64,000 nt of DNA from Oscheius onirici (GCA_932521025.1 OW051469.1:9808398-9872397); one strand, 5' to 3'; shown: positions 13,701 through 25,185, counted from the first letter of the stretch. The notes: generated by a model not told the origin, from the sequence alone. A program made the numbers and translations.

Positions 13701-14095
13701 GACTACCACCTACCACGAGCACTCTCTTTGTTGACTCGCTGACCCAATAGGAAGGACGTTTATCCGGCTTGTGAAGAGGACCCGTGAGCGACATGAACAG
13801 TCTCTGTTACAGGACAATGATGGACAAATATTAGCTGACAGAGGCGTCAATACGAAAAAGATAAAGAACTTCCTATTCGAGAGTTTGTTCCCAAACAGTT
13901 GACCGTCTATAGTCGTAAGTCGAAGATTAACCGTAATCCTTCGGGTGGCATACAATTGGCTACAAACAGACTCTGCTCCCCCTCTTTGCGCAACTCCAGC
14001 CACCTCCAATTACACCATATGCTAATTATTCGCAGTCGAGTGAGCAGGAGGCGACTATAATTGTCGGTAGAGAGCAAGTGGTTGAATAAGATATG
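10705..14095. other. Gene-poor stretch upstream of the first cam-1 exon seen
   Basis: No open frame here has a recognisable domain with matching splice sites. The cam-1 signal-peptide exon and promoter may lie here. The sequence is AT-rich with frequent AGAGAG/GGGACAG tracts. Confidence 0.5.
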
Positions 14096-14200
14096 TACCG
14101 TAAATACTCGAATAAAGGCACTGCACCACTATTTTTCAGTACCCCTGTTTTGGTGCGCCACTATTCGAGAGTGCGCCACTATTTTTTAAGCAAAATTTTT
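14096..14200 (+). repeat. Terminal-repeat-like block, left copy
   Basis: Begins with TACCGTAAATACTCGAATAA and AGGCA, followed by two copies of GTGCGCCACTATT about 20 bases apart. An inverted copy of the same end ends at 17693. The two flank the receptor-L-domain gene. They could be the ends of one 3.6-kb element or two solo MITEs; no clear target-site duplication was seen. Confidence 0.6.
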
Positions 14201-14748
14201 TATTTTTTTCGAAACGATAATCATGATTTTCTTGGAGACATTCTACAGTACCCAGACATTGATGATTTGAGCAAGAAGCAGACGGCTACAAAGAGAGGAC
14301 TGTCGCTGTTCTAAAATTACCGGAGGGTTGAACTTGTGAAGAGGTAGAAACTGAGAGTCTGTGACAGACTGACAGAATCCAGATCGGTGGTGTACCTGTC
14401 ATAAATGGGAAGAGATTGTGCTGAGGGGAAAGGGACAAGAATTGGCTAGGGTAAGAGTCTTTCTCTGATCCAATTACAATATCTAGCCACAAGAGTACTA
14501 TATTTTGTTGAGAAGAAACTGGACCCGCATAAGAAGGAATGTGCCTCGCTTTCATTTCGAGAACAGAGAGACAGAGGGTACAGTAAAGACCGACGGATAC
14601 TGTAGGGAATACTCTAGAGAGACAGAGGATACTGTAGAACTTTCCAGACTGATCTTCAATCGAAAGCTCCTACAGCATTTTGAAACCGCAATGTGTACAG
14701 ACTGGGGACCATATTGTTGATCAGTTTTTTCAGTGTGTGTGGATAATT

Positions 14749-16807
14749 TCAGGGATGAATTGTAACTAGCCATGTTGACGGCCCACCAACTTTGAAAAGC
14801 CACGACGATGAAGGGAGCAACTGACCGATGACCACAGTTGCCAGTGTCCAAATCGAAATCGAGCCGCCAAGATTCTCCCGACGCTTTTCCTCTTCATCTT
14901 CTGTTCTCGGCTTCTGTGTGACCTCCTCCTTCTCCATTTCTTCCTCCTCTTCTTCCTCTGGTTCTTCGTCTTCCACCCTCTTGGTCACAGTGACAGTTGT
15001 GGAGTTTGTGGCTGTGGTGGCATCTTCCGTAGTTGTGATAGGAGGAAGAGTCGTGGGTCTGGATGTTCGACTGAACTCGAAGTAATCGACCGGAATGCCC
15101 GTAATGTTGATTATGCTGGAAGATAGATGGTGAGACACTGGAAGACTGTATAGTCTGTCCAGACCGGGTTACTGTAGATTTGTTCGTGTCGGGACCAGTC
15201 CTTTAAAGGTTTAGCTTTTTTTCGCTCATTTTCAAGTTATACTTTAACGTTTTAGTAGTATACAGGGGTGTACACTAGTTAGTTAGTCAGTTCGGTTACC
15301 GCAGACCAAGAAATTTTCACATCGTAAAATATCTAAAGGGCTATTTACAAAGATATCTTGCTCTTCCGAGTCTTTGTAGAGCAAATAGAAAAGAAAGAAA
15401 ATTGATGAACATTTGCCATCATGAACCCCCATCATGAACATTTGCTCGAAACTCATCAAATGTTCATGCGAGTAAAACAGGGCTAAGAAAAAGCTTTTCG
15501 GTTTTATGATGTTCTACAATCTGATAGCTCCTGACAAGCTCTTTCCAATGCCGTCGGAAAATCGAAGCTATCTCAAACAATCACAGAGATATGATGTTTT
15601 CAAAACGCCCACTTTTGGCTAAAATGGACCAACTGGGGAAAATTTAAACTTTTGAACCACAAAACCAGACAATCTGGTCCTGTGCACAGGAATGCGGCAT
15701 ATAAAACTCCATTGAAGATGGGTATTGAGAAGCCGGGAGTTTGCTATATGAGAAAGTTATGGCCAAATTACATTAAAAAAATACCCAAACTTCCATCAGT
15801 AAATCAACCCGCAAAACCAGATAGTTCAATCAAATTGGCTGAAACTTTGGGGTAATATCGGCCTTATGTAGGGCTAATATGAGCCAAAAAATCAGAATTA
15901 AAGGATCTTTCCCCGCGACGCTAGGATGACTGACTAGCTACTTTGTGTACACCCCTGTATTTTGTATAAAAATGCGAAGAAAAATGAGCTTGAAATACAT
16001 GAAAAAGGCTGAAATAGTACCAAAATGTATTCGACTGGTGCGGTTGCTTTTGACGCAAATAAATCTGCAGTAACCCCCTGTAAACAGACTTTGGTAAAAC
16101 TCACCTTTGAATTTCATCGTCATCAAACTGCAGCTGGTTATTGACCATACTGACAAGATATTTAGGCCATTCGTTCTGATCGCTCGGCTCCACTGTGATC
16201 TTCTTCCCAAACGTCAATTTGCTCAAATTCTTCAGGTCCATGAGGTCAATGGCCGTTTTGTTTGAAAGCAGACAAATCTTCTCGAGGTTGAGGAACTCCA
16301 AGCTTTCGCCGTTGTACTTTTCGATTTCGAGAGAGCCGTGGATTTCCTTGACTCTGCGGACGATGCGCTCCGTCAGAGATTGATTGTATTCCTAGCCGAG
16401 AGTAATGTTTCCGTATAGAATTGTGCAGTCCTGTGTCATTGTCTGGTCCATGGTGGTACAGTTCTTCTCACAGTTGGTGGCGAAGTGTTTAGACTGTTTT
16501 AAGGGAGCATTACAGGGCAGCTTGTTGTCCTCAATACCTGAAAACTTTGGAATATCACAGTTATTCTTAATGTTTCCGTCATTGTCTCTGTCACTGCTAC
16601 TGTTACTCTCGTTGTTACAGTTCCTGTCACAGTCACTGTCCCTTCTCCCTCCTTCAAAAGAGAATATAGATCTAGACTGCATTTGAACAAAATTAGACGA
16701 CTCGAAATATTGTTCCAGGCAAATTCATGGCTATCACACAAAAAAAACTTACATTGAATGATGGCTAGTGAAATAGGCAGCAGGAGAACTGGAAGGAGCA
16801 GACGCAT
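14749..16807 (-). pseudogene. Receptor L-domain protein (irld-like) with an in-frame stop
   Basis: Exons 16807-16753, 16537-16105 and 15115-14749 join in phase and give 284 codons before the final stop. Residues 1-18 are a signal peptide (MRLLLPVLLLPISLAIIQ). A Cys-rich start (CEKNC, CTILYGNITLG) runs into a receptor L domain of the EGFR/insulin-receptor type (RRVKEIHGSLEI, LEFLNLEKICLL). Next come a Thr-rich and Glu-rich stalk and a hydrophobic C-terminal segment (ISIWTLATVVIG). Nematodes have a large family of such proteins (irld). A TAG at 16394-16392 interrupts the L domain, and the frame and homology continue straight after it. The gene is therefore a pseudogene, a read-through gene or carries a base error. 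The 3' end is uncertain, because a possible donor (G|GTCAGT) lies at 14826/14825. A 695-bp transposon relic sits in the second intron. Confidence 0.7.
15263..15957. mobile_element. TA-flanked TIR element (Tc1/mariner-type MITE)
   Basis: Terminal inverted repeats begin CAGGGGTGTACAC at both ends, and similarity extends to about 30 bases (GTTAGTCAGT against GCTAGTCAGT). Both ends are flanked by TA, the target duplication of Tc1/mariner elements. The interior of about 640 bases has no transposase frame, so it is non-autonomous. It sits inside the second intron of the L-domain gene. Confidence 0.8.
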
Positions 16808-17589
16808 TGCTCTTCTTTTCGTCCAATGGCTGTTGATGTAGCTGAATTTCTGAAAATTGGATGTTTATTTATTTGCTTATCAAGCGTTCATCGCTAGAGA
16901 TTGGAAAATTGGATGTAGACTCTAACAAAAAGGCAGCTTGTGAAGAAACAGCCTATTGAAGGATAGGAAGAGAAACGAACCTTTCCAAAGACTCGCAGAA
17001 CAGCAATATAATCAACAAGAAGCGAAGAAAGCTATTTAAAAAAAGTAATTTGCAAACTCTTACTAATAAGTGAAGAATTTATTGCTTTCGATTTAGAAAA
17101 CTTTCAGACTTGTTCGAGAGGTTGACGAAGACAAGGATAGCACCGCCCTTCCAGGGCAAAAGATTCTTTGTCTTCTCCTATCACTTCTTTCCCGGACCCT
17201 CAGTTCCCTTTCATTCTTCCCTTGTCACTCTGCTAGTCACACCCTGTCCCTCCAAAGAAACTATCAAAGTCTTAAGAACTCTTCGAGCACTTATTTCTCC
17301 TGTTTTGACTTATTACAAAGAATAACTTCGGATCTTCATAAACCTCCCCCAATTATTGCCAATTAGAGCTTCAGACAGACACACAGAGACCTGGGACCAA
17401 TTAAAAATAGATTTCAAGAGCTTGCAAGAAGATCCGGACCCCAGTTGAAGACCAAAAGCATGCATGACTAAACAACAAAATATTCATTATGAAGAGGAGA
17501 TGAATGAGGGGTGCTTTCAGCTAAGGCTATTGCCAGCCAATCCAGAAGCCAGCTTGGCATCGTCGTCGGTAAAAAGAGAGACGACATGT
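16808..17589. other. Upstream region of the L-domain gene; no gene seen
   Basis: AT-rich sequence between the L-domain gene start and the right repeat block. No open frame with a domain or splice logic. It should contain the promoter of the L-domain gene. Confidence 0.5.
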
Positions 17590-17693
17590 CCGATACTGCG
17601 TCACTATTCGGGAGGTGCGAAAAAATATATAAATTTCGGCTCTTTTGGGTGCGCCAGTATTCGAGATATGCCTCTATTCGAATATTTACGGTA
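17590..17693 (-). repeat. Terminal-repeat-like block, right copy (inverted)
   Basis: Read on the minus strand it starts TACCGTAAATATTCGAATAG and AGGCA, like the left block at 14096, followed by CTCGAATACTGGCGCACCC, the complement of the inner motif of the left copy. From 17694 to the CSA-like gene at 18152 I see nothing supportable. Confidence 0.6.
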
Positions 17694-18151
17694 TTTGGCG
17701 TATTTGACCCGTGAATGAGATCAATCACTATCACTCCAGTCGTCCAGACGAGCCTGCACGTAGTTGCTCTCCGTCTCGAGATTATTCCTTGCCCGTTCGC
17801 CTTCAGAAGACCATTTTATTACGAAACCTATTGATGCAGTGTAAAGCTAAAAATTACATTGTTCAGGAGAAAAATAAGGAGCTACCTCTTGTTGAGTAGA
17901 ACGATAGACACAAGCACTGATTTTGTTCATGTGGCCGGAGAGAAGTTGCTGTTTCACCACTATTCTTTTCTCCTGAAATGCAATATTCTAAATCTGAAGG
18001 ACTCTTGTTCTGGGATCCTATGGTTCAGTAACAAAATAACTACTGGATTCGTCGAGATTCTTTAAAAACGACAACACAAAACTTTTCTAATTATGAGATT
18101 TTTTTTCTTTAACCAGATTTTGACCTGTCTGTTACTTTTATTGATTCCAAT

Positions 18152-20320
18152 TCACCGTACCATATCAACAGTCGTCCAGGAAAATTTTTCCTCATGAGTA
18201 GGAATTCCAATCCGAAGATATTCTCCCTCTTCCACCAGAACAAGATGTCTTGAGTTTGGATGCGGTCTGTCTATCTTATCCTAAAGAGATCTGTCTACAT
18301 TCTCGGGTCTGAACATACTCGGACAGCTTTGAACTGAATCAGCAGTTCCCATGTGAACGCATCCAGAATAAAGACCTGAAGGAGACAGACATCCACACAG
18401 ACAAGATATCTTCCATCTGAAGTGAACCGAATGGCTGAGAGGGCTGAAGAGCCCCTAATTGTCTTCTTTTTCAGGTATTGACGGCAATTTCTAATGGTTT
18501 GAGTACAGAGAGACTGAGAGACTGTACCTGATGTCCCAATATAAAAGAGAGCCTTGACTATCCCCAGTACAGAGCAACTTCTCCGAATGGTACCATCTCA
18601 AAGTTCGAACCTCCGACTTGTTGCGGATATTCTGTGCATAGTTACCTTTCCTGAAAATCCAATTGTTAGAAATGAGCTTTTCTTACCTGCAATCGATCAA
18701 AATAACGTTCGAAGTATGGTCACAGACGGCAATAAGCGGATTCTTCCTGTCCATCTCGTTCCAATGCATCTGTTTCGGGTTCTCGATACTGTACGTTTCG
18801 AATGGCTTTTGTCTATCCGTATCCCAGACCTAGGATCCACGTTTTTAGGCCTTTTTGGTCAGAAACCTTGACTGTTCCGTCTTGACTGGCTGTGGTGAAC
18901 ATGGAAATGTCCCTTGAATACCATTGGATCGAATTTATCATGTTATCGTGAGTACTGAAAAATAATCCGACGATTAGGATACGGTAACAGTGAAATTTCG
19001 CATTTTTCATTGTGGTTCTCGTCGCGATTACCCTCTTTTTCAAGGTGAAACAAATGCGCGCGCAGATATTTGGGTTTCAAACTGTTTTTATTATTTCTCT
19101 CTTCTCTTCTTTCATAGTTCGCCAGTCTTTTCAGGCTGTTTTTTTGTTATTTCACGATCAAAAAACACTTTATTCGACCCCACAAGCCTGTAAATCACCC
19201 AAATGGACCTACCTATTTTCTCTTCCAAACCCCACAGCTCAAAAATGTGATCTTTTCAGCCATCCACGGCGTGTTTCAACAACATGTACACCTGTTTGAA
19301 TGAGACGTAATGCCGCCCAGTTTCATGATTACAGTATACTACAGTAATCGCCTACTGTATTCCTCTGGCGAGCGATTCAAACGTGATTTTTTTTCGATAA
19401 ATCGAATTTTTCTAGGTTGTTCTAACCTAGCAAATGATCCTGTTTTTTTACTCTTTTCTCCTCAATTTCGCGTGATTGAACATAGTGAAGAAGTTTCCAA
19501 AGAGGAAAACCAACTTTGCCTCAAATAAGCACTAACAAATTCTGCTGCATTTATACTACGTGAGACGTCCAAATGCTAGGAAAATGATATTCCAATGATG
19601 AAGAACCTGAATCTGATGAGAGGACTGAAAATCTTGGTAAAAATGCCTAGATTCCGAAAGATCTCGTTCCTTGTAGTGTTAGACGATACTAATATGATTT
19701 TTTTGTCATTTATGCAGCTATACCGAGCTGGTTTAGGAAAAGGACATATAAACGTCCAAAATGGATGCTTTCGAGCGATATTAGTCCAGAATAAAAATCA
19801 TAAATCTGGAAATTTTGAATTGCTGCCAGTAGTTTCTCAAATTGGCGCGAACAAAGTGTACATGCCGTTTCCACTGTTTTGAAACGCCGTGCATCTTTTT
19901 ACATTGCAATCCCCGAAAAAATATACTTACTGCCTGTGAAAGAACGTAGCAGTCTCTCCTCGTTCCTGAACATATCGCAAATTCACAATGTCGATTCCTC
20001 CCTTCGAACTTCCAGCAATCATGCTTAAATTCTCTTTTCTTCTATTTTTGACCTAAAACCAACAAGTCGTGCTCATTCTTGTCAATATCCAGGCACGTTG
20101 AAGCCGCTGAATGGCTAAAAATTACCGGAATCCGGCCGATGATGCGCAAAGACCGTAGTCTATGTTCTTCAAGTGGTCTTTTCCACCGATTTGGGTCGAA
20201 ATTTCTTGAATATTTCGTATTTTTTTTCAAAAAAAGACGTTACCTGCAGCCGAGCTCCCTTTTTCTTAGATGAACAGGCGACGGAGCGTCTGTAAAAAGC
20301 TCATCCGGCCTCAGAGCCAT
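18152..20320 (-). CDS. ERCC8/CSA-like WD40 protein
   Basis: WD40 substrate receptor resembling Cockayne syndrome A, a CUL4-DDB1 adaptor in transcription-coupled repair. Exons on the minus strand: 20320-20244, 20114-20064, 20023-19931, 18954-18867, 18829-18687, 18650-18528, 18454-18319, 18280-18152; 279 aa. The order of blocks follows human ERCC8: STCLDID and MIAGSSKGGIDIVNL (repeat 1), HDNMINSIQWYSRDISMFTT then SQDGTVKVWDT (repeat 2, close to the ERCC8 stretch around QWYPHDTGMFTSSSFD), HWNEMDRKNPLIAV, EVRTLRWYHSEKLLCTGDSQ and GSLLYWDIR, and a final SSALSAIRFTSDGRYLV repeat. It is shorter than ERCC8 (about 400 aa), so the C-terminal repeat may be incomplete in my model. AATAAA lies at 18142-18137 just past the stop. 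It is divergent from wdfy-2, with about 260 bp between the start codons. One 976-bp intron separates exons 3 and 4. Confidence 0.75.
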
Positions 20321-20580
20321 TATGGTCGGAAATTTTTAGAGAAGTCCACAATTTTTTTCCTGGATTCTTTCTAATTCGTCGAAGTTATGAAAGAGGGGAG
20401 AATATTTCAAAATCAGCTGAAATTCTGTGAGGAAACCGTGCTCCACGGCCTAAACAGTCCTTTAGCCCCTTACTATTTGTTCATCGCTGACACACTTCTT
20501 CCCTGACTTTGTATCCTGGGGCAATCAATCTTTCCTCCTCAAAAAGCCGTATAACCGCTCAAATTCCAGAAATCTGGGTA
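20321..20580. promoter_or_regulatory. Shared promoter region between the CSA-like gene and wdfy-2
   Basis: 260 bp between two divergent start codons. A splice acceptor (AAATTCCAG, ending 20569) just before the wdfy-2 ATG is a likely trans-splice site. No defined promoter motif was recognised. Confidence 0.45.
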
Positions 20581-22980
20581 ATGTCGGCCACAATTAATCC
20601 GAGACAGGCCACAGCCTCGAGCAGCATCGGCCAGGACGCAAAGCCAAGTAATTTGCGTGATTTTAGCTTAAAATGAGCATATTTTTAGCCCTTCTGGACA
20701 AAGTAGACGGTCACTTGGTCCGAGTCAACGACGTGATTCTTCTAGAGAAGGAAGACGGCTTCTGGTCGGTTAGTTTACGTTTTTTTAACTTAATTTATAC
20801 TCAATTTGAGGCCAGTGACGATCGTTCCGTTCGACTGTATCTGAGGAGAGACAATGGCCAGTTCTGGCCGTCAATTCATCACTACATGCCCGTCGCCCCG
20901 ACGACCATCGTTTACAGTGAACAGACTAAAAGGCAAGCTGTTTTCTAGACATTTTCGAGCTTATTTCCACTGTTTTTCTAAATATGTCCTTGCAGATTAT
21001 TTGTCGGGCTCCTAAACGGAAACGTCTTCGAATATCTCGTAGCCGATGACTTGAACAGCATGCAGGAGAGGCGGAAATGGTCTATTCATGCAGGTATCTC
21101 ATATTTTGGGCCAATTCTATAAAAAAATCGGTTCAGGACCAATTTCCGGCCTCGGCTTGGCCATCGAGCAGGAATTCATCTTCAGCTGTGCCAAGGACAA
21201 GTCCCTGATTTGGCACGACTCGGAGCTCGGCACGAAAATGGGCGCATTTCATTGTGACAGCAGCTGCACGGCCCTGGTCGTCGATCTGCCTTTTGTTTTC
21301 GTCGGCGATCATGCTGGAAATGTCGTCGTGCTGAGACTGGTGGAGCAGGCTGCTCAGCTTGTCAGCAAACTCAGTGCACATACTAGTGAGTTTTTTCTCT
21401 GGTTTTTATGATCTACTCCGATGCAACTTCAAACTTACTGTAACGTTTTGCCGGAAGTGCTGGCCAGACTTAGGTAATTTGGTGCCTATCTCGAAAAGCT
21501 GGACCGACTTTGACAACTCAGAGCCATACGTCTATCCTTGCATATTCTCATTGTTACCATTGCCGAATTGAAAATCTTCGTGAAGCACGAAGCTTTCTCA
21601 TTCAGAGGAAATGCGAAAAAGAAGTTTGTTTCTTAAATAAACGCGCCGGTCCAGACAAGACTATTTTTGGGATCACCACCCCAGGTTATTCTAGCTTTCG
21701 AATGTGTGTGATTGTCCCAAAAATTGACGGAATGAACTCGATCCTACATCGGTTTTACCCGTCAAATGACATCGCTTGCATGTTTCGCACATTTGGTCGT
21801 GTTTCGTTACCATCAAACTTTTGTTGCTCGTAAAAAACATGTCATGTATTACCCTCAATTTTACAGACACAATCAGCTCGTTAGCCTGGGACCGTCAGAA
21901 GGAAGTCCTCTACTCGGGCAGTACCGACAATCTCGTCATCATGTGGGATATTGGCGGCAAACGAGGAGAAGCATACGAACTGAAGTAAATTCACATATTT
22001 TGGCCTAAAAATCTAAATTTAGCGGTCATTCGACCAAGATCACGAGGCTGAGCATGGCTCCCGGCGCCCGGCGTCTTTTCTCAGCCGATGATTCTGGAAA
22101 GCTGGTCTGCTGGGACATGAAGGCTAACAGGTACACCTTTTGTCTTTTTTTTAAATCTGAAAATTTAGGCTAGAAACACCAGCGTGGCAGAATTCGGACG
22201 TGTGTCAGCTCTGTGACCAGCCCTTCTTCTGGAATGTCACGGCAATGTGGGCCAGGAAATCGCTGGGACTTCGTCAGCATCATTGTCGCACCTGCGGAAA
22301 AGCCGTCTGTTCGAGCTGCTGCCAAAATTGGACCGTCTTCCCCAAGATGGGCTTTGAGCTGCCAGTTCGCATTTGCAAGACCTGCCATGCCAAGATGGAG
22401 GACACTCCGCAGCAATTTGAGTACGTTTTGACCTTTTTTAATCTTTATGCTCAAAGTCCTCACGAAAGGTCTACTGTCCCTCATCGAATCTTATTGATCA
22501 TTTCATCGTTGTAAACGCAGTCAAACCACCATAGGACAGCGTAGAACTGCAGAAGGTTCAAAAAGAAAAATCCATTAGTGTTTAAAAACGGTAACGTCGT
22601 TCCACTTGTTACCCAGTTTCTATCAGTCTCTCTGAAAGTTTGCTTCTCTCTATATCCTAGCGGCAACTTTGTATCAGTCTCTCTCCCAAACTCTTTCAAA
22701 CCTCCAAAGGTTGCTCTACTTGCTCTATAACCCAAAGTTTATAGCCCTACAAGATTTCCCCTAGTAGCTGTTTTAGTTGGGTAGTTTTCAATAACCAAGA
22801 CAAAAAATCTACAGTTCTTCAACTGGTTTAACCTTAATTTTCAGCCTGACTCCCCTGGCCGTCTGCCACGAGCTCCGTACAGGCGTCACGGCCATGAGCC
22901 TTCAGGAGACGCAAGGAAAGCTGCTCACCGTCGGCCAGAATCGGACAATCATGATCTGGGACGTCAAGGAACTGCTGTAG
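20581..22980 (+). CDS. wdfy-2: WD40 and FYVE domain protein WDFY2
   Basis: Endosomal PI3P-binding WD40 protein. Exons: 20581-20647, 20689-20768, 20811-20932, 20996-21093, 21137-21385, 21867-21984, 22023-22130, 22169-22420, 22845-22980; 409 aa, close to human WDFY2 (400 aa). WD repeats are followed by a FYVE zinc finger ([10 protein letters not shown], then [14 protein letters not shown] with the R-HHCR PI3P-binding motif, and CKTCHAKM), then a final WD repeat ending [10 protein letters not shown], the same arrangement as in human WDFY2. The third intron starts GC rather than GT (AAAAG|GCAAGC) and is required to keep frame. The 3' end converges on rab-39, with only 346 bp between the stops. 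Confidence 0.96.
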
Positions 22981-23326
22981 ATTTAAATTTCCCTTTGCCT
23001 TCACTAAACTATTTTTCTCCCGAATTTGGTGCTTTTCCCCACCCAATCACTTGTAACTACACCCCGTTAAATTTTGACCACACATTCCAAGCTGTGATAC
23101 CTTAGTCATGTCAGTAGAGAAGCCGGTTTTACACATATTTTATACCCCAATGTAATCTCAAAATCTCGTACTTATATTCTGTAGCATTTCCCTCCCAAAT
23201 TAGTAGTTTTCAAATTAAACGGTTTATTATGTACAAAATCTCTATCACTGGGTAGTTTTTTGTCGGAAGAAAGCCTGAGTATGGTGGAGATCATCCTTTT
23301 TTGGACTAGGAGATAAAAAAGGAAAA

Positions 23327-24734
23327 CTAGCAGTTGCAAGGACCCGCCGGCGAAGCAAAGGGAATCTCGGATTCGGACAGGGCGATGGACTGAGAGCGCA
23401 TGAGGCCCGATTTGACGCCCTCCCAGCCTTCTTCAGGCCGGAGATGGCCTTCTTGGACGCGGGCGTGGACCTGAAATGAATAAATCTCGCTATTCCACCT
23501 TTTTGAGCTTGTTGGGCGTTTTCACCGGCAAAATATTTATTCAGATTATTTTGGCTGTTTTTCAATGTCGGATTATACAAAAATGGCTGGATAATGTTCT
23601 TGCAGCAGTGTTTGACAGTTTTCGACGTGTTTACAAGAAAAATATAGTCGATTCCAAAAAAATGGTGCAGAATTCAAACCGGCCCGCTAGACATGGCTCC
23701 GGGCCGGGCCGGTGATTCCAGGCCCGCCTCGGCCCGGTCCCCAGACTTGGCCGTCGGACCTGGATCGGACCAAAAATGAAGGTAGTCATATTATAGCGCA
23801 TTCTAGAACTAAATCGATGAATAATAATATTGTTATACTTTGTTGAACTTTTTTTTTACTAAAAATGACGAAAAAATACAGATTTTGGTCAAAAAACATC
23901 TTTTTTCCAAAATTTCCCCGCGGGCCGGCCCGGGCCTCAACTTTCAGGTCCAAGCCCAGCCCGTCAGCCATGTCTACGGCCCGCCAAGCCGGTATTCAAA
24001 CCATTGTTATTCATCTTGCCCTCATGTTTCTTTCTCTAATGTCTTCATTTTTTCCCTGTGTTTTTCTCCAATTTTTCTTGTAAAATTATCCTAAAAAGTT
24101 CACTCACCTCCAGCGCCATCATTTGAAACGCATCCAGGACATTATCGCCCGTAATTGCTGAAGTTTCAATAAACTTCATTTTGTGGTATTTGGCAAAGTA
24201 TTCTCCTTCCTCATAATCTACCTAAACCTTTCTTTTGGCTATATTTTGGATAAACCAACCTGCCTCTGATCCCCACAATCAGATTTATGTCCTACGAGTT
24301 GAAAAACGCATTTATCCGGACTCGGGCCGCCAACATTTGCCTGGGCTTCTTGCAGCCAGCTGTTTACGTTCTCAAAACTGGCCCGGTTTGTAATATCGTA
24401 AACAACCATCACCCCGACGGAATTTCGGTAATATGACCGTGTTATTGACCTAAATATCGATTTCCTTGACAAAACGAGCTTCTTCGACTTACCTAAACTT
24501 TTCCTGCCCGGCAGTATCCCATAGCTGTAATTTTACGCGAAATCCCGGTCGCAGCTCGATCATTCTTGCGTAGAAATCCACTCCAACGGTTGGATCACTA
24601 ATTTCAGCCAGTTTTCCTTCGGTAAAGAACTTCAAGAGGCTAGATTTGCCTACAGTAGAGTCCCCGATCAGAATCAGTCGGTACTGGTAGTGAAAAAGTG
24701 GCCCGTAGTCGTCTCCAATAAAATTAAACTCCAT
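23327..24734 (-). CDS. rab-39: Rab39-type small GTPase
   Basis: Membrane-anchored Rab GTPase acting in vesicle and endolysosomal traffic. Exons on the minus strand: 24734-24493, 24449-24260, 24221-24108, 23470-23327; 229 aa. P-loop GDSTVGKSS, switch region DPTVGVDFYAR, WDTAGQEKFRS, the guanine-binding site as GHKSD (usual NKxD; Rab39 proteins have GHK-D), and ETSAITGDN. The last exon ends in CNC, a CxC double-geranylgeranylation signal. Homology begins at MEFNF.., so the ATG at 24734 is chosen over an upstream ATG-less extension. AATAAA lies at 23228-23223 on the minus strand. The 637-bp third intron contains the GC-rich repeat at 23672-24000. Confidence 0.95.
23672..24000. mobile_element. 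GC-rich inverted-repeat element in a rab-39 intron
   Basis: The ends pair as inverted copies: ATTCAAACCGGC ... GCTAGACATGGCTC on the left and GCCATGTCTACGGCC ... GCCGGTATTCAAA on the right. Both arms are rich in GGGCC and very unlike the AT-rich surroundings. A related single fragment lies at 52735-52800, so it belongs to a dispersed family. No coding capacity. Confidence 0.65.
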
Positions 24735-25185
24735 TTTCTGAAGAATATCGTGTTTTAGGACGGAAAACAAGTTTTTGCGTCAGTTGATCGAAGTAAATAG
24801 AGGCTAGAATTGACAGCCTCAAGTCTCTCCTAAGCCGCGCACATTTTTATTATACCGGGTCCCGGCAAGACTTTGTCCCAGAGTTTCACCGATTTTTGCA
24901 CAGAAAATGATTCAATTTTGCCTATTCCTTGTTGTTGTACCTTTCTAGCTTTATTTTTCTGGATTTGGACGTCAAAAAAGGGGAACGACTGCAACTAGCA
25001 AGCAACAGCTGCTTGATATTTACAATGAAATGATCATCATTTCAAGACGCCAAACTGGCCAAAAATAGCTAAATTTTGCCTTTAGAGATCCCTCATCCAC
25101 TGGTCTTCGTTCTTTTCTCCGTCTTCCCCGTTCTTTTCAATTTCAAGCATAAAATCATGCTATAAACTCCATTTTTCAGGGCACG
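24735..25185. promoter_or_regulatory. Divergent intergenic region between rab-39 and the TMEM41B-like gene
   Basis: 450 bp between the start codons of rab-39 (-) and the first gene of the plus-strand array. It ends in an acceptor ATTTTTCAG (25171-25179) just before the TMEM41B-like ATG, a likely spliced-leader site. It probably holds the promoter that drives the whole downstream array. Confidence 0.5.

Noticed and set aside
14826-14826. Joining the L-domain gene to the acidic cam-1 exon at 10704 as one gene
   Set aside because: The donor phase (1) does not match the phase needed by the exon at 10704 (2), and the domains belong to separate families.
15652-15855. 67-codon frame inside the TA-flanked element
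   Set aside because: No transposase similarity or DDE/D motif; the element is non-autonomous.
18376-18402. Possible 27-nt intron in the last part of the CSA-like gene
   Set aside because: Too short for a spliceosomal intron and a multiple of three with no stop; kept as coding.
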